This document shows positions 46,404 to 60,882 of a stretch of 64,000 nt of DNA, piece after piece (the first letter of the stretch is position 1; every line of letters starts with the position of its first letter). Made by a program: the position numbers and the translations under genes. The DNA lies in assembly GCF_947498015.1 (NCBI RefSeq), contig NZ_CANMIR010000002.1, forward strand, positions 186,001 through 250,000, written 5' to 3'. Source of the stretch: an uncultured Neptuniibacter sp. Its GTDB lineage: Bacteria > Pseudomonadota > Gammaproteobacteria > Pseudomonadales > Balneatricaceae. Under the pieces are notes generated by a model. That model did not search any database, had not been told where the DNA came from, and saw only the letters and a program-made list of their open reading frames with translations.

Positions 46404-49136
46404 TTAAGACAGCTTACCGTGACACTGTTTGTATTTTTTACCTGAACCACAGGGACAAGGCTCATTTCGCCCCACCTTTCGCTCTTCACGAACAAAGGTT
46501 TCAGGCTGCTGAGCTTCATCTTCCTCGGGTTCTTTTGCCATTGCAGAGCTCTGGTCATGCTTGAAGTCCATCTTCTGGCGTTCTGCCTGCTCACGTCTCT
46601 GCTGCTCCATCGCCTCGACGTCTTCTGGCTGCTGAACCTGCACATGACACAAGATACGAATAACATCCCTTTTGATATTTTCAAGAAGATCCTGGAACAG
46701 GTGGAACGACTCTCGCTTATACTCCTGCTTAGGATTCTTCTGTGCATAGCCACGCAGATGGATACCCTGACGCAGATGATCCATTGTTTGTAGATGCTCT
46801 TTCCATAAGGTATCAAGCACCTGCAACATCACCTGTTTTTCAAAATTACGCATGGTCGATTCACCAACCTGCGTTTCTTTCTGCTTGTAGACCTCTAAGA
46901 TAGTATCCTGAATTTTCTGATGCAGGGTCTCTTCGTGCAAACTATCATCTTCATCCAGCCATTGCTGAACAGGGACCTTAACTGCAAAATCATTCTCAAT
47001 CGCCTTTTCAAGGCCGGGAATATCCCACTGCTCTTCCAAACTCTGAGGAGGCACAAACTCACTGAATTTATTAGCGATAACCTCTTCACGCACAGAATCA
47101 ATCGTTTCTGAGATATCATCGGTTGCCATCAGATCATTACGCTGTTCGTAGATAACCGTACGCTGATCATTCGCGACATCATCATATTCAAGCAGCGCCT
47201 TACGAATATCGAAGTTACGCCCTTCCACTTTACGTTGTGCTTTCTCGATCGCGTTACTTACCATTTTGTGTTCAATCGCTTCACCACGCTCCATCCCAAG
47301 AGCTTGCATCAATTGACGCACACGATCAGAAGCAAAAATTCGCATCAAATCATCTTCCAGAGAGAGGAAGAAACGAGAAGATCCAGGATCACCCTGACGA
47401 CCCGCACGCCCCCTCAACTGATTATCAATACGGCGTGATTCGTGTCTCTCAGTACCTACAATATGCAGACCACCATTATCCAGCACCTGTTGATGGCGCT
47501 CTTCCCACTCTGCCGTCAGTTCAGCAACCTGCTGCTCTGTAGGATTATTCAGCTCTGCAATTTCCGCTTCCAGCTTACCGCCCAGAACGATATCGGTACC
47601 ACGACCTGCCATATTCGTTGCAATGGTGACAGCCCCTGGACGACCCGCCTGAGCAATAATCGAAGCTTCACGACCATGATTTTTCGCGTTAAGGACATTA
47701 TGAGTAATCTTCTCTTTCTTCAGCAAAGAGGAGATGAGCTCTGAAGATTCAATCGATGCTGTACCGACAAGCACTGGACGTTTTGCTTCCTGGCAAGCAC
47801 GAATCTCTTTGACGATCGCTTCATACTTTTCTTCAACCGTCAGGTACACCAGATCATTTTCATCTTTACGAGCAATCGACTTATTTGTCGGAATAACAAC
47901 AACATCTAATCCATAAATCTGACGCAACTCAAAGGCTTCTGTATCCGCGGTACCGGTCATACCTGACAGCTTCTGATACAGACGGAAGTAATTCTGAAAG
48001 GTCGTAGAAGCGAATGTCTGGCTCTCATTTTGAACAGAGACGCCCTCTTTAGCTTCCACCGCCTGATGCAGCCCTTCAGACCAACGACGGCCCTGCATAA
48101 TACGACCGGTGTGCTCGTCGACGATCACCACCTCATTATTCTGAACGATATAGTCTACGTCGCGTTGATACAGGTTATGAGCACGCAAACCCGCCAGGAC
48201 ATGGTGTAACAGATTAAGATTCTGAGGGGCGTAGAGACTCTCGCCCTCACTTAGCAACCCCTCTTTAGTTAGCAGCTCTTCAACGGCAGCATGCCCCGCT
48301 TCAGTCAGCTCCACGGTGCGATTCTTTTCATCAACAGCAAAATGCTCATTGATCTCCTGAGATTCATCCTGAGGATCGATCTCACCGTCAAATTTTGTCA
48401 GCTGAGGAATAAGTTTATTAATGGTGATGTATTGCTGAGAACTATCTTCTGCGGGGCCAGAAATAATTAACGGAGTACGTGCTTCATCAATGAGGATCGA
48501 GTCCACCTCATCCACAACCGCAAAGTTAAACCCACGCTGAACTTTCTCAGCGGTACTGAAAGCCATATTGTCACGCAGATAATCGAAACCAAACTCATTG
48601 TTGGTTCCGTAGGTAATATCTGCTGCATAGGCTGCACGTTTAGTTTCCGGATCCTGCCCTGACAGGGCAACACCTACTGAGAGCCCCAGAGCTTCATAGA
48701 GTGGACGCATCCACTCGGCATCACGACTGGCAAGATAATCATTCACCGTCACAACATGGACACCATCGCCAGGAAGGGCGTTCAGGTATACAGCCAGAGT
48801 CGCAACCAGTGTTTTACCCTCACCCGTACGCATCTCAGCTACTTTGCCGTCATTCAGGGTCATGCCACCGATCAACTGTACATCAAAGTGGCGCATGCCC
48901 ATCACTCGCTTGGACGCTTCACGTACCACAGCAAACGCCTCAGGAAGCAATTGTTCTAAAGGTGCCCCCTCATCCAAACGCTGACGAAACTCAACTGTCT
49001 TAGCCTTGAGCTCCTCATCTGTTAGTTTTTCCAGATCGACTTCCAACGCATTGATCGCTTTAACGATCTTTCCCATACGTTTTAATTCACGATCATTTTT
49101 ACTACCAAAAACTTTCTTAAACAGTCCTGTCAGCAT
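46404..49136 (-). CDS. secA: preprotein translocase ATPase SecA
   Basis: Motor of Sec-dependent export at the inner membrane. 910 residues. Walker A MRTGEGKT (102-109), [56 protein letters not shown], and the C-terminal zinc domain [16 protein letters not shown] that binds SecB. No secM-like gene lies upstream. Bounded by terminators on both sides, so it is its own transcription unit beside lpxC. Confidence 0.97.
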   Translation of the reverse strand: MLTGLFKKVFGSKNDRELKRMGKIVKAINALEVDLEKLTDEELKAKTVEFRQRLDEGAPLEQLLPEAFAVVREASKRVMGMRHFDVQLIGGMTLNDGKVAEMRTGEGKTLVATLAVYLNALPGDGVHVVTVNDYLASRDAEWMRPLYEALGLSVGVALSGQDPETKRAAYAADITYGTNNEFGFDYLRDNMAFSTAEKVQRGFNFAVVDEVDSILIDEARTPLIISGPAEDSSQQYITINKLIPQLTKFDGEIDPQDESQEINEHFAVDEKNRTVELTEAGHAAVEELLTKEGLLSEGESLYAPQNLNLLHHVLAGLRAHNLYQRDVDYIVQNNEVVIVDEHTGRIMQGRRWSEGLHQAVEAKEGVSVQNESQTFASTTFQNYFRLYQKLSGMTGTADTEAFELRQIYGLDVVVIPTNKSIARKDENDLVYLTVEEKYEAIVKEIRACQEAKRPVLVGTASIESSELISSLLKKEKITHNVLNAKNHGREASIIAQAGRPGAVTIATNMAGRGTDIVLGGKLEAEIAELNNPTEQQVAELTAEWEERHQQVLDNGGLHIVGTERHESRRIDNQLRGRAGRQGDPGSSRFFLSLEDDLMRIFASDRVRQLMQALGMERGEAIEHKMVSNAIEKAQRKVEGRNFDIRKALLEYDDVANDQRTVIYEQRNDLMATDDISETIDSVREEVIANKFSEFVPPQSLEEQWDIPGLEKAIENDFAVKVPVQQWLDEDDSLHEETLHQKIQDTILEVYKQKETQVGESTMRNFEKQVMLQVLDTLWKEHLQTMDHLRQGIHLRGYAQKNPKQEYKRESFHLFQDLLENIKRDVIRILCHVQVQQPEDVEAMEQQRREQAERQKMDFKHDQSSAMAKEPEEDEAQQPETFVREERKVGRNEPCPCGSGKKYKQCHGKLS

Positions 49137-49293
49137 ATCTCGACTTATACCCGTGAAGTCTAAAATCTTTAGTCCGTTTAGATTAACGGAGGCAAATTAA
49201 CTCAGCATTCTACCTTTATTGGGGGCAGAAAATGAATCTAAAAGGGCAAATAAAAAAAACCTTACAAAAAACATCCAAAACCACTTCATCAGG

Positions 49294-49323
49294 CAAAAAA
49301 AAACCGAGCAGATCAGCTCGGTT
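49294..49323 (-). terminator. intrinsic terminator after lpxC
   Basis: 8-bp stem (49302-49309 with 49316-49323), 6-base loop, long T-run on the minus strand. Confidence 0.88.
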
Positions 49324-49345
49324 TTCTTTGAAAGAAGGTTTGGTA

Positions 49346-50260
49346 TCAGACAGCTAAAACTGGCTTCTGATAGGAGATAGGCGCACCCTCTTCATTATCT
49401 TCGAAAGTCACTACTTCCCAAGCTTCTTCGTTTGCTAACAGCTCACGCAACAGGCGATTATTGAGATAGTGACCAGATTTGTCTCCGTAAAACTCACCAA
49501 TCAGGCTTTTACCCAGAAGATAAAGGTCACCGACCGCATCCAGAACCTTATGCTTCACAAACTCATCATCATAGCGAAGACCATCTTCATTCAGGATTCG
49601 ATAGTCATCCACAACAATAGCATTATCAAAACTACCGCCCAGAGCAAGATTCTGTGAACGCAGGTATTCGTAATCACTCATAAAACCAAAGGTACGTGCA
49701 CGACTCACCTCTTTCACAAATGAGGTGCTTGAGAAATCCAGACAGGATTCCATTTTGCGGCCTTCAAATGCAGGGTGATCAAAATCGATTTTAAAGCCAA
49801 CCTTAAATCCATCAAAAGGCTTAAACGTTGCAGACTTACCATCCGCTTCAACAGTGACCTCTTTCTTGATACGGATAAACTCTTTTGGCGCATCCTGCTC
49901 TTCCAATCCGGCAGATTGAATCAGAAAAACAAACGGCGCAGCACTACCATCCATAATTGGCACTTCTTCAGCGCTGAGCTCAACAAACGCATTGTCGATA
50001 CCCAAGCCAGCCATTGCAGAAAGCAGATGCTCTACCGTTGCTATGCGCGCACCATCTTTGGCAAGATTGGTCGACAGCGTAGTATCAGCAACATTGTGCG
50101 CGTGCGCCTGAATCTCGACCACAGGGTCAAGATCGACACGACGGAAAACGATACCTGTATTTACAGGGGCAGGTTTCAGTGTCAGATACACCTTCTGACC
50201 TGTATGTAAACCGATGCCTGTTGCTTTAATACTGTTCTTAAGAGTTCTTTGCTTAATCAT
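49346..50260 (-). CDS. lpxC: UDP-3-O-acyl-N-acetylglucosamine deacetylase
   Basis: First committed step of lipid A synthesis. 304 residues from the MIKQRTLKN start that matches E. coli; an upstream in-frame ATG is unsupported. Zinc ligands H78 ([10 protein letters not shown]), H237 and D241 ([15 protein letters not shown]), and the catalytic H264 ([14 protein letters not shown]), one residue offset from E. coli numbering. It sits at the end of the dcw cluster. In relatives its level is set by FtsH proteolysis; the C-terminus here ends SYQKPVLAV. Confidence 0.96.
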   Translation of the reverse strand: MIKQRTLKNSIKATGIGLHTGQKVYLTLKPAPVNTGIVFRRVDLDPVVEIQAHAHNVADTTLSTNLAKDGARIATVEHLLSAMAGLGIDNAFVELSAEEVPIMDGSAAPFVFLIQSAGLEEQDAPKEFIRIKKEVTVEADGKSATFKPFDGFKVGFKIDFDHPAFEGRKMESCLDFSSTSFVKEVSRARTFGFMSDYEYLRSQNLALGGSFDNAIVVDDYRILNEDGLRYDDEFVKHKVLDAVGDLYLLGKSLIGEFYGDKSGHYLNNRLLRELLANEEAWEVVTFEDNEEGAPISYQKPVLAV

Positions 50261-50317
50261 GCTTTCTGCCAAAAAATTTAAAGTGGGCCACACTAGCGCG
50301 CGATATTAACAAAGAAA

Positions 50318-50336
50318 TTACCTTTTAGAAAGGTAA
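50318..50336 (-). terminator. weak terminator between ftsZ and lpxC
   Basis: 8-bp AT-rich stem (50318-50325 with 50329-50336), 3-base loop, then TTTCTTTG on the minus strand. Probably attenuates rather than stops dcw transcription before lpxC. Confidence 0.5.
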
Positions 50337-50342
50337 ATCCCT

Positions 50343-51515
50343 TTAGTCCGCCTGCTTTCTAAGGAACGTAGGTATATCAAGATAGGCTGATTCCCCCTCA
50401 GTTCCGGTCTGCTGCAAGAGATCATCCTGCGCTTTTGCAGGCCCCTCTAATGCCTCATTTTTTTTCCTACGCAACACCGTTGGCAGATCAATCTGCTCTA
50501 GATTCAAGGTGCCGTCGTTTTTCTTGACTCCCTCAGCAACTGGCCGGATATTTTCCTGCGGCTTATCTAAACCTGTCGCAACAACAGTAACCTTGATCTC
50601 ATCTGACATCTCCGGTTCGATCACTGTCCCAATAACAATCGTCGCATTTTCAGATGCATACTCCTCGATCTGATTACCTACTTCGGTAAACTCTCCGAGG
50701 CTGAGATCCATGCCTGCAGTAATGTTGACCAGAATACCGCTTGCACCACGAAGATCGACATTATCCAGCAGTGGACTCTTAATCGCCTTTTCAGCCGCTT
50801 CTGCTGCTCGGTCCTCCCCTCGCGCGCCTCCTGTACCCATCATAGCCATGCCCATCTCAGACATAACCGTACGCACATCGGCAAAATCCACATTGATCAT
50901 TCCCGGGCGTGTAATCAGGTCAGAAATGCCCTGAACTGCCCCTTTCAGCACATCATTTGCTGACTGAAAGGCATTAAGTAAAGAGCAGTTCCGCCCCAAC
51001 ACTTGCATCAGCTTTTCATTAGGGATAATGATCAGTGAGTCAACGCTCTCTCTCAGCTCCTTGATACCTTCAATCGCGATGCTCATTCGCTTTCTGCCCT
51101 CAAAAGGAAACGGCTTAGTGACAACAGCCACTGTTAGAATCCCCATGCTCTTGGCCACTTCAGCTACGATCGGTGCAGCACCGGTACCGGTACCCCCTCC
51201 CATGCCAGCGGTTATGAATACCATATCCGCACCCTGAAGCAGTTCAGCGATACGGTCACGATCTTCCATAGCTGCCTGACGGCCAACTTCTGGGTTCGCG
51301 CCGGCTCCCAAACCTTTAGTCAGCGTATTCCCCAACTGTATGACTGTCTGGGAAGACATGGATGAAAGTGCCTGTGCATCAGTATTCGCACAAACAAATT
51401 CCACACCTTCAAGATCACCACTCTCCATGTGTTTTACAGCGTTACCGCCTCCACCGCCAACACCTATGACTTTAATAACGGCATTTTGCGGAACGCTATC
51501 TAACAGTTCAAACAT
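50343..51515 (-). CDS. ftsZ: cell division GTPase FtsZ
   Basis: Tubulin homologue forming the Z ring. 390 residues from the ATG with GAGGAGC upstream; a longer in-frame start has no ribosome site. The GTP-binding tubulin signature GGGTGTG is at 106-112. The T7-loop is [11 protein letters not shown], and the C-terminal peptide [11 protein letters not shown] binds FtsA and ZipA. Lies 91 bases after ftsA. Confidence 0.97.
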   Translation of the reverse strand: MFELLDSVPQNAVIKVIGVGGGGGNAVKHMESGDLEGVEFVCANTDAQALSSMSSQTVIQLGNTLTKGLGAGANPEVGRQAAMEDRDRIAELLQGADMVFITAGMGGGTGTGAAPIVAEVAKSMGILTVAVVTKPFPFEGRKRMSIAIEGIKELRESVDSLIIIPNEKLMQVLGRNCSLLNAFQSANDVLKGAVQGISDLITRPGMINVDFADVRTVMSEMGMAMMGTGGARGEDRAAEAAEKAIKSPLLDNVDLRGASGILVNITAGMDLSLGEFTEVGNQIEEYASENATIVIGTVIEPEMSDEIKVTVVATGLDKPQENIRPVAEGVKKNDGTLNLEQIDLPTVLRRKKNEALEGPAKAQDDLLQQTGTEGESAYLDIPTFLRKQAD

Positions 51516-51606
51516 TGTTAGCTCCTCTAATGCTCTGCCAAGCATTATTCCCTAATAGGCGATCAGGTATCTCTGATCGCATAAACTCAATATATTTCAT
51601 TTGGAT

Positions 51607-52854
51607 TCAGAAATTACTCTGAAACCATGATTTCATCTTTTCTAATACGCTCAGATGAGGTCGAGAAACGGTTTCAACCTCAGCGGTATTTTCGCTGGCT
51701 CTCACATGATCCTGCCGGGCATACTGCAACAACCCCATACCGGTGGCATAAATTGGACTGGACAGAATATCCTCCATACCTCTTACCCCATGCGGAGTAG
51801 CCAGCCTGACCGGCATATGAAAGATCTCCTCAGCAAGCTCAATGGCACCTTCCATTTTGGAGGTCCCACCCGTCAGAACGATGCCTGCGGCCACCAGATC
51901 CTCAAAACCACTACGACGTAGTTCAGCCTGAATTAGGTTGAACAGTTCCTCATAACGCGGCTCAACAACTTCCGCCAGCGCCTGCCTGGACAGATCTCGT
52001 GCAGGTCGATCACCCACTCCCGGGACCTTCACTGTCTCATTACCAGCAGCCAACTGCGCCAATGCACAGGCGTATTTCACTTTTATCTCTTCAGCATGCT
52101 GAGTCGGTGTTCGCAACGCCATGGCAATATCATTTGTTACCTGATCACCTGCGATAGGGATAACAGCGGTATGGCGAATAGCTCCCCCGGTAAAGATTGA
52201 AATATCAGAGGTCCCCCCTCCAATATCAACCATGCAGATACCGAGCTCTTTCTCATCCTCAGTCAAAACAGAGTAACTGGATGCAAGCTGTTCCAAGACC
52301 AGATTATCAACTTCCAACCCACACTTACGGACACACTTTTCAATATTCTGTGCCGCATTTACTGATCCGGTTACCAGATGCACTTTTGCTTCCAGCCGGA
52401 CGCCTGACATACCCAACGGCTCTTTAATCCCTTCAGAACTGTCAATCTCGTACTCCTGCGGAAGTATGTGCAGGATTTTCTGATCCGCCGGAATAGCCAC
52501 CGCACGAGCAGCATCGATCACCCTTTCAAGATCGTACTCGGTAACCTCTCGATCCCTGACAGCAACAATCCCATGTGAATTAAGGCTACTGATATGGCTA
52601 CCGGCAATACCCACGGTCACTGAGTGAATTTTACAGCCCGCCATCAGTTCAGCTTCTTCAACAGCACGCTGAATAGAGCTCACTGTTGACTCGATATTGA
52701 CCACAACCCCTTTTTTAAGTCCCCGTGAGGGGTGCGAACCAATACCGATAATTTCGATGGTGCCATCGATATCGATCTCTCCTACCAGGCAAAGGACCTT
52801 GGAGGTGCCAATATCCAGCGCAACAACCATATTGTTATCCATCGAAGCACTCAT
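51607..52854 (-). CDS. ftsA: cell division protein FtsA
   Basis: Actin-like membrane tether for FtsZ. 415 residues: phosphate 1 VALDIGTSKV (11-20), phosphate 2 MVDIGGGTSDISIF (208-221), adenosine motif LTGGTSKMEGA, 1C domain between, and a C-terminal amphipathic helix VLEKMKSWFQSNF for membrane binding. It starts 6 bases after ftsQ. Confidence 0.96.
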   Translation of the reverse strand: MSASMDNNMVVALDIGTSKVLCLVGEIDIDGTIEIIGIGSHPSRGLKKGVVVNIESTVSSIQRAVEEAELMAGCKIHSVTVGIAGSHISSLNSHGIVAVRDREVTEYDLERVIDAARAVAIPADQKILHILPQEYEIDSSEGIKEPLGMSGVRLEAKVHLVTGSVNAAQNIEKCVRKCGLEVDNLVLEQLASSYSVLTEDEKELGICMVDIGGGTSDISIFTGGAIRHTAVIPIAGDQVTNDIAMALRTPTQHAEEIKVKYACALAQLAAGNETVKVPGVGDRPARDLSRQALAEVVEPRYEELFNLIQAELRRSGFEDLVAAGIVLTGGTSKMEGAIELAEEIFHMPVRLATPHGVRGMEDILSSPIYATGMGLLQYARQDHVRASENTAEVETVSRPHLSVLEKMKSWFQSNF

Positions 52855-52860
52855 TATGTT

Positions 52861-53709
52861 TTATCCTGCATTTTCATCATCGGTTTTTTCACGCCATTTA
52901 ACCGCTACCCCATGGGTGTAGCGAATATCTATCTGCTCTATCTCATCCGCTCTCTGAGAGAGCTTTGACTGGTACAACACCAAAAAACGTTGTAAACGCT
53001 GATTAACCGACTCACGTCCAACAATCAGCCTGATATTATTGTCCAACACAATCTGCCAAGCGCCCCGAGGTTCAAGATCAAGGCTCACAACACTCAATCC
53101 TGCCGGCCGAAACATCTGATTAAGGTCATGAAATTGTGACATAACCCGTTCAGTATCCGGTGACGGCCCACTTAAACGAGGCAGCGTCCTATATTCATCT
53201 TTCAATTCCGGCCAGAAAATATCACCCTGATGGTTAAGTAAACCTCGCTCGCCCCAACGGGCAACCGGTACCTCTTCCTCTATCATCACCCTTAACTTTG
53301 CTGGCCAATCTCGCTTGATTGCAGACACCCTTACCCAGGGATGTTCGCTTACTAGCTGCTGAATTGAAGCAATATCAACATCCAACAGTTCATCATCTAA
53401 GCCTGCGGCTATATCTGCAGCAAGGGCGCGCTTATCCAGATGCTGAGTTGTACCAACCACCTCAATTTCAGATACCGGACGATCCAACCATCGCCAGAGA
53501 TGATCCCCTAAGCTCCATAGCACCCCAATAAAAATCAGAAGCGCAGAGAAGGTCCAAAATGGCTGCCACCAGCGGTCTGACTCCAGAGCATTCGATCGCT
53601 CTTCAGATTCACTAGCTACTTCTCTTCTATCACGACTAGCACCTCTGGGCTTTACCGCCGCTTCCTCATCAGAGAGGTCAGTTTCCTGCGTAAAGCTAAA
53701 GAGCTTCAT
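52861..53709 (-). CDS. ftsQ: cell division protein FtsQ
   Basis: Bitopic divisome protein that recruits FtsB/FtsL. 282 residues: acidic/basic cytosolic tail, TM about 50-68 (PFWTFSALLIFIGVLWSLG), POTRA domain about 78-150 (EVVGTTQHLDKRALAADIAAGLDDELLDVD, HPWVRVSAIKRDWPAKLRVMIEE), and beta domain with YTHGVAVKWRE. One base separates it from ddl. Confidence 0.95.
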   Translation of the reverse strand: MKLFSFTQETDLSDEEAAVKPRGASRDRREVASESEERSNALESDRWWQPFWTFSALLIFIGVLWSLGDHLWRWLDRPVSEIEVVGTTQHLDKRALAADIAAGLDDELLDVDIASIQQLVSEHPWVRVSAIKRDWPAKLRVMIEEEVPVARWGERGLLNHQGDIFWPELKDEYRTLPRLSGPSPDTERVMSQFHDLNQMFRPAGLSVVSLDLEPRGAWQIVLDNNIRLIVGRESVNQRLQRFLVLYQSKLSQRADEIEQIDIRYTHGVAVKWREKTDDENAG

Positions 53710-53710
53710 C

Positions 53711-56099
<2,389 letters not shown>

Positions 56100-56100
<1 letters not shown>

Positions 56101-57191
56101 TATTTAATCGCCTCAAGGCAAGCTTTCGCCACAATGTCACCTGCATCAGGTTTACCAAGTGATAGTGCTTTCTTTGCCATCTCAATCAGCGTCTCACGCC
56201 GATTCAATTGTTCGGTTAATAAACGGTTCAATTCCGTCTTACTGAGTTCAGACTGCTGGATCAAAACAGCTGCCCCCTGGTCTGCAAGGTAAGCAGCATT
56301 TTTAGTCTGATGATCATCTACTGCAAAGGGGAAGGGCACCAAAACAGAAGCGACTCCTGCAATACTCAGCTCACTCACCGTCAGCGCTCCCGCCCTGCAC
56401 AGCACGACATCTGCCCATGCATAGGCCTCATCCATCGCTTCAATGAAGGGAACAACCTTACACCCTTCAACTCCAACGCTTCGATAGCGCTCTAATGTTT
56501 TTTCAATATTTCGCTTACCGGTTTGATGCCACACTTCAGGTCGTTGCGTTTCAGGAATCTCAGCCAGGACTTCCGGTAGCAGGTCATTGATTGCTTGAGC
56601 ACCCAAGCTGCCACCCACTACTAATAACCTTATTGGACCGTCTCTAAGATCCATCCGCTCTTCCGGGGAGCGCATCTGTAAAATACTTCCGCGCACCGGG
56701 TTTCCAACGGACCGGGTTTTTAATTTCGTATCGAAAGCGCCTGAAAAAGCTTCCAAGACCTGCTTTGCCAGCTTGGACAAGGCTTTATTAGTCATTCCCG
56801 CCACTGCATTTTGCTCATGGATGATCAACGGTATACCCAATAACCATGCGGCCAGACCTCCCGGACCAGATGCAAAACCACCCATTCCAAGAACGACATC
56901 CGGCTTAACTTTGCGTACGACGCTTAAAGCTTGCCACAATGCCAAAATCAGTTTAAATGGCGCTAGCAGAAGACTTAACTTCCCTTGTCCACGCAGCCCT
57001 TTTACATCGATAGAGTGCAATTTAATCCCTGCTGCCGGAATCAATTCAGCCTCAATCCCGTGTCTGGAACCCAACCACTCAACATGTACGCCCTGCTCTT
57101 TTAATTTCTCTGCGGTCGCCAAAGCAGGAAACACATGCCCTCCAGTTCCCCCCGCCATAACCAAGGCTACTTTATTTTTATATCTGCTCAT
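56100..57191 (-). CDS. murG: UDP-GlcNAc:lipid I N-acetylglucosaminyltransferase
   Basis: Peripheral inner-membrane GT-B enzyme completing lipid II. 363 residues: GGTGGH (14-19), [25 protein letters not shown] and the acceptor region [35 protein letters not shown]. Overlaps ftsW by 4 bases. Confidence 0.97.
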
Positions 57192-58429
57192 TCGGCCTTA
57201 TCCCCATGCTTTTCAGAAGCGGATTTTTTCCGGACCGATAATTGAGTTTTAAGCTCATAATCTACTCGCAATACAACAGCCAGCATTACACAACTAACCA
57301 ATAAACTACTGCCTCCGTAGCTCACTAACGGCAGGGTTAACCCTTTGGTTGGTAAAGCCCCTACATTTACACCAATATTAATAAGTGCCTGGCCCGCAAA
57401 GATAATTGCAAAGCCATAACAGACATAAGCGTTAAAAAATGACTTCACTTTCTCAGCACGGCGACCTACACGGAAAATATTTACAACCAAAACCGCATAG
57501 ATAATTATCAACATCGCTGCGCCAATAAAACCAAGCTCTTCAGCAAGAACAGAGAACACAAAATCCGTATGCGCTTCAGGTAGATAAAAGAGCTTCTGTA
57601 CACTATTGCCCAACCCTGTACCAAACCACTCGCCACGACCAAACGCAATCTGCGCCTGAGAAAGCTGATAGCCAGTCCCAAAAGGATCTGACCACGGATC
57701 AAGGAAGCTTTGTAATCGTGCAACCCGGTAGGGTTGTAATCCCACGACGGCAACCAAAAGAGCGATGACACCACTGATAACCATCAGGAATTGAGAAAAT
57801 CGCATCCCTCCCAGAAAAATCATCCCCATCACGGTCCCCATTAGCACAACCAACGCGCCAAAATCGGGTTCGAAATAGAGCAGGATACAAAAAATGCCTA
57901 ATGGCAAAGTTGGTTTTGCGATCCCTTTCCAACTACTACGCACCTCATGCAAGCGTCGGACAAGGTATCCCCCCATATACATCACCATGCAAAATTTAGC
58001 GACCTCTGAGGCCTGCAGGTTAATGGGGCCAAGTGGCAACCAACGATTACTACCATTAACCCCTTTCCCGATACCTGGAACCAGCACTAGAATCAAAAGT
58101 AATCCTGCGGCTATCATCCACCAATGCCCCGTCCTCTCCCACAAGCCCATCGGGATATTCCAAACAACAACAGCACCGATAAGAGCAATAGCGATAAAAG
58201 CCGCTTGCCGGACAACGTAGAAATATGGTGTTCCATTATTTCTCATCGCCACATCAAGTGATGCGGAACTGATCATCACAAAACCGATTAATATCAGAGC
58301 AACTGCACTAGCTAACACCCAAGGATCAAACGGCAATATTCGCTCTTCAAGTTTTACAGGCGATGTGAAACGCCGAGGAATCAAACGTTCCAAACGTGCA
58401 GTTAATGACTCCAGGGTAAGCAATCCCAT
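57188..58429 (-). CDS. ftsW: SEDS glycosyltransferase FtsW
   Basis: Polymerises septal peptidoglycan with FtsI. 413 residues, about ten TM helices: MISSASLDVA, PINLQASEVAKFCMVMYMGGYLVRR, HTDFVFSVLAEELGF, and GLTLPLVSYGGSSLL near the C-terminus. The cytoplasmic N-terminal extension (about 45 residues) is longer than the catalytic core needs. Overlaps murD by one base and murG by four. Confidence 0.96.
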   Translation of the reverse strand: MGLLTLESLTARLERLIPRRFTSPVKLEERILPFDPWVLASAVALILIGFVMISSASLDVAMRNNGTPYFYVVRQAAFIAIALIGAVVVWNIPMGLWERTGHWWMIAAGLLLILVLVPGIGKGVNGSNRWLPLGPINLQASEVAKFCMVMYMGGYLVRRLHEVRSSWKGIAKPTLPLGIFCILLYFEPDFGALVVLMGTVMGMIFLGGMRFSQFLMVISGVIALLVAVVGLQPYRVARLQSFLDPWSDPFGTGYQLSQAQIAFGRGEWFGTGLGNSVQKLFYLPEAHTDFVFSVLAEELGFIGAAMLIIIYAVLVVNIFRVGRRAEKVKSFFNAYVCYGFAIIFAGQALINIGVNVGALPTKGLTLPLVSYGGSSLLVSCVMLAVVLRVDYELKTQLSVRKKSASEKHGDKAE

Positions 58430-59778
58430 CAGAGAGACTCCACCGCTTGAACAAATGCTTCACCACGCGCCGGAAAACCACTGAACATATCAAAACTGGC
58501 ACATGCTGGTGAGAGAAGAACAATATCTCCTGGGTGTGCCATACCGGTCGCTTCTATCACAGCCTGAGACATATCCTCTGCAAACACTTTATCTATTTCG
58601 CCACAACTGTCTGCAAGGCGTTGCCCATCAGTTCCTATAAAGACCAGGCCACGACCATACTTTGATAATGGCGCATCCAGCTCCCCAAATTCGGCGCCTT
58701 TACCTTCACCACCTGCAATCAGGACAATTTTGTTACTGCCGGTTAGTGTTTCTCCCAGCCCTTTTAATGCAGCCACTGTGGCACCTACATTGGTACCTTT
58801 GGAGTCATTGAAGTAGGTAACTGCGAACTTTTCAGCCACCCACTCACAACGATGCCGTAATCCAGTGAACGATTTCAACGCATCCAGCATCGCTTCCATC
58901 GGCAGACTAGCAGCACGCCCTAACGCCAACGCAGCAAGCGCATTTGCCACATTATGGCTGCCACGTAACCTCATAGCAGAAACCGGTAATAATTTCTTCA
59001 GACCAAAACTGAGCCAAACTTCTTCTGATTCAACGATTAGCCCAAAATCTTTCAGGTCAGGTTTCCCCAGATGAAAGCCAGTCTGCTCTACACCTTTAGG
59101 CATCAGAGGCATAGTCAGGCTGTCATCTTTGTTAACCACTACCCGTTTTGCGCCTCGGAAAATACGGTGTTTGGCCTTGTAATAGTCCTGCATCGAATCA
59201 TAGCGATCCAGATGGTCCGGCGTCACATTCAGTACTACGGCTACCTCTGCACGCAGATCATTTGTTGTTTCAAGCTGGAAGCTGGATAGCTCCATTACAT
59301 AGAGATCTTTCTCAGGTTGATCCAACATCTCAAGAACAGGGGTTCCTATATTGCCGCAAACCCCAACATCCAGCCCAGCCTTTGAGGCCATCTCGCCAAC
59401 CAGCGTGGTAACCGTACTCTTCGCGTTCGATCCTGTGATAGCGATGATCGGAGCCGATACCTCTCTGCAGAATAGATCGATATCCCCACTTAATTTCACC
59501 CCTTCCGATACAGCTTTTTGAATGGCAGGTTCACTTTGAGCAACCCCAGGGCTCAAGATGATCTCGCTGGCAGAAGCAAGATATTCAGGATCGAAATCAC
59601 CACAATGAAGCTCCACCGAAGGAAATTCAGCATTCAGCTCATCCGCTCCCGGCGGATGGTTACGGCTATCGACAACTGAAAAGCACACCCCCTTTCTCGC
59701 TAAAAACCGTGCACACGCCAATCCGGTTTTGCCTAAACCGACTACAATGGTAAATGTGTCACTGGCGATCAAACTCAT
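58429..59778 (-). CDS. murD: UDP-N-acetylmuramoylalanine--D-glutamate ligase
   Basis: Adds D-Glu. 449 residues: VVGLGKTGLACARFL (12-26), ATP loop GSNAKST (116-122), ELSSFQLE, NVTPDHLDRY and FNDSKGTNVGATVAAL. Lies 15 bases after mraY. Confidence 0.96.
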   Translation of the reverse strand: MSLIASDTFTIVVGLGKTGLACARFLARKGVCFSVVDSRNHPPGADELNAEFPSVELHCGDFDPEYLASASEIILSPGVAQSEPAIQKAVSEGVKLSGDIDLFCREVSAPIIAITGSNAKSTVTTLVGEMASKAGLDVGVCGNIGTPVLEMLDQPEKDLYVMELSSFQLETTNDLRAEVAVVLNVTPDHLDRYDSMQDYYKAKHRIFRGAKRVVVNKDDSLTMPLMPKGVEQTGFHLGKPDLKDFGLIVESEEVWLSFGLKKLLPVSAMRLRGSHNVANALAALALGRAASLPMEAMLDALKSFTGLRHRCEWVAEKFAVTYFNDSKGTNVGATVAALKGLGETLTGSNKIVLIAGGEGKGAEFGELDAPLSKYGRGLVFIGTDGQRLADSCGEIDKVFAEDMSQAVIEATGMAHPGDIVLLSPACASFDMFSGFPARGEAFVQAVESL

Positions 59779-59793
59779 GCCTTTCCCTTTTTT

Positions 59794-60876
59794 CTAGCGA
59801 ATCTTGAGCGATGCTAAACCGATCAGCACCAAAACTACTGTAATAATCCAGAATCTGACTATAACCCGAGGCTCAGGCCAGCCTTTCAACTCAAAGTGGT
59901 GATGCAGAGGGGCCATTCTGAATATCCTTCGCCCCGTCAGTTTGAATGATGCAACCTGCAGGATCACCGAGACGGTTTCCGCTACAAAAACCCCACCCAT
60001 GATGAACAAAACAAGCTCCTGGCGAACAATCACGGCGATCACACCTAGCGCGGCACCCAGTGATAGCGCTCCAACATCCCCCATAAATACCTGAGCGGGA
60101 TATGTGTTAAACCATAGAAATCCCAGACCAGCTCCGACGATGGCGCCACAGAAAATGATCAACTCCCCTGAACCCGCCACATAGGGGATCAACAGGTAAT
60201 CTGAAAATTTAATGTTCCCGGACAGGTATGCAAAAACACCTAAGGCGCCAGCCACTAGCACAGTAGGTAAAATAGCCAGACCATCAAGGCCATCCGTCAG
60301 ATTGACTGCGTTGGAACTGCCGACAATGACAAAATAGGTAAAAACAATAAAAAAGATGCCCAATTCAATAGACACATTTTTCAAAAAAGGAATCAATAAT
60401 GAAGTTTCAGCGGGCGTGGAAGCCATCAGATACAGAAGAACTGCAGCACCTAGCCCACCCACTGACTGCCACAGATATTTCCATTTAGCAGGCAAACCTC
60501 GGGGATTCTTCTCAACCACTTTACGGTAATCATCAACCCAGCCCACTGCGCCAAAAATCAGCGTAACGCCCAGTGTAATCCAGACGTAGCCATTCCGTAG
60601 ATCACTCCAAAGCAATGTACTGATCGCTATAGCCACCAGAATCAACGCCCCGCCCATGGTAGGAGTACCCGCTTTACTTAGATGGGTTTGCGGGCCGTCA
60701 TCACGAACAGCCTGACCGATCTGATTACTGCGAAGCTTATTGATCATATACGGACCAACCAGCAGTGAGATCAACAGTGCGGTCAACACCCCGAAGATCC
60801 CACGCAGCGTCAGATACTGAAATACTGCGAAGCCGCTGTAATACTCTGATAAAAATTCTGCTAACAGTGGTAGCAT
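59794..60876 (-). CDS. mraY: phospho-MurNAc-pentapeptide translocase (lipid I synthase)
   Basis: Integral-membrane enzyme attaching phospho-MurNAc-pentapeptide to undecaprenyl phosphate. 360 residues, ten TM helices: [50 protein letters not shown] and the C-terminal [15 protein letters not shown]. Target of natural nucleoside antibiotics. Six bases from murF. Confidence 0.97.
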   Translation of the reverse strand: MLPLLAEFLSEYYSGFAVFQYLTLRGIFGVLTALLISLLVGPYMINKLRSNQIGQAVRDDGPQTHLSKAGTPTMGGALILVAIAISTLLWSDLRNGYVWITLGVTLIFGAVGWVDDYRKVVEKNPRGLPAKWKYLWQSVGGLGAAVLLYLMASTPAETSLLIPFLKNVSIELGIFFIVFTYFVIVGSSNAVNLTDGLDGLAILPTVLVAGALGVFAYLSGNIKFSDYLLIPYVAGSGELIIFCGAIVGAGLGFLWFNTYPAQVFMGDVGALSLGAALGVIAVIVRQELVLFIMGGVFVAETVSVILQVASFKLTGRRIFRMAPLHHHFELKGWPEPRVIVRFWIITVVLVLIGLASLKIR

Positions 60877-60882
60877 TGCCCT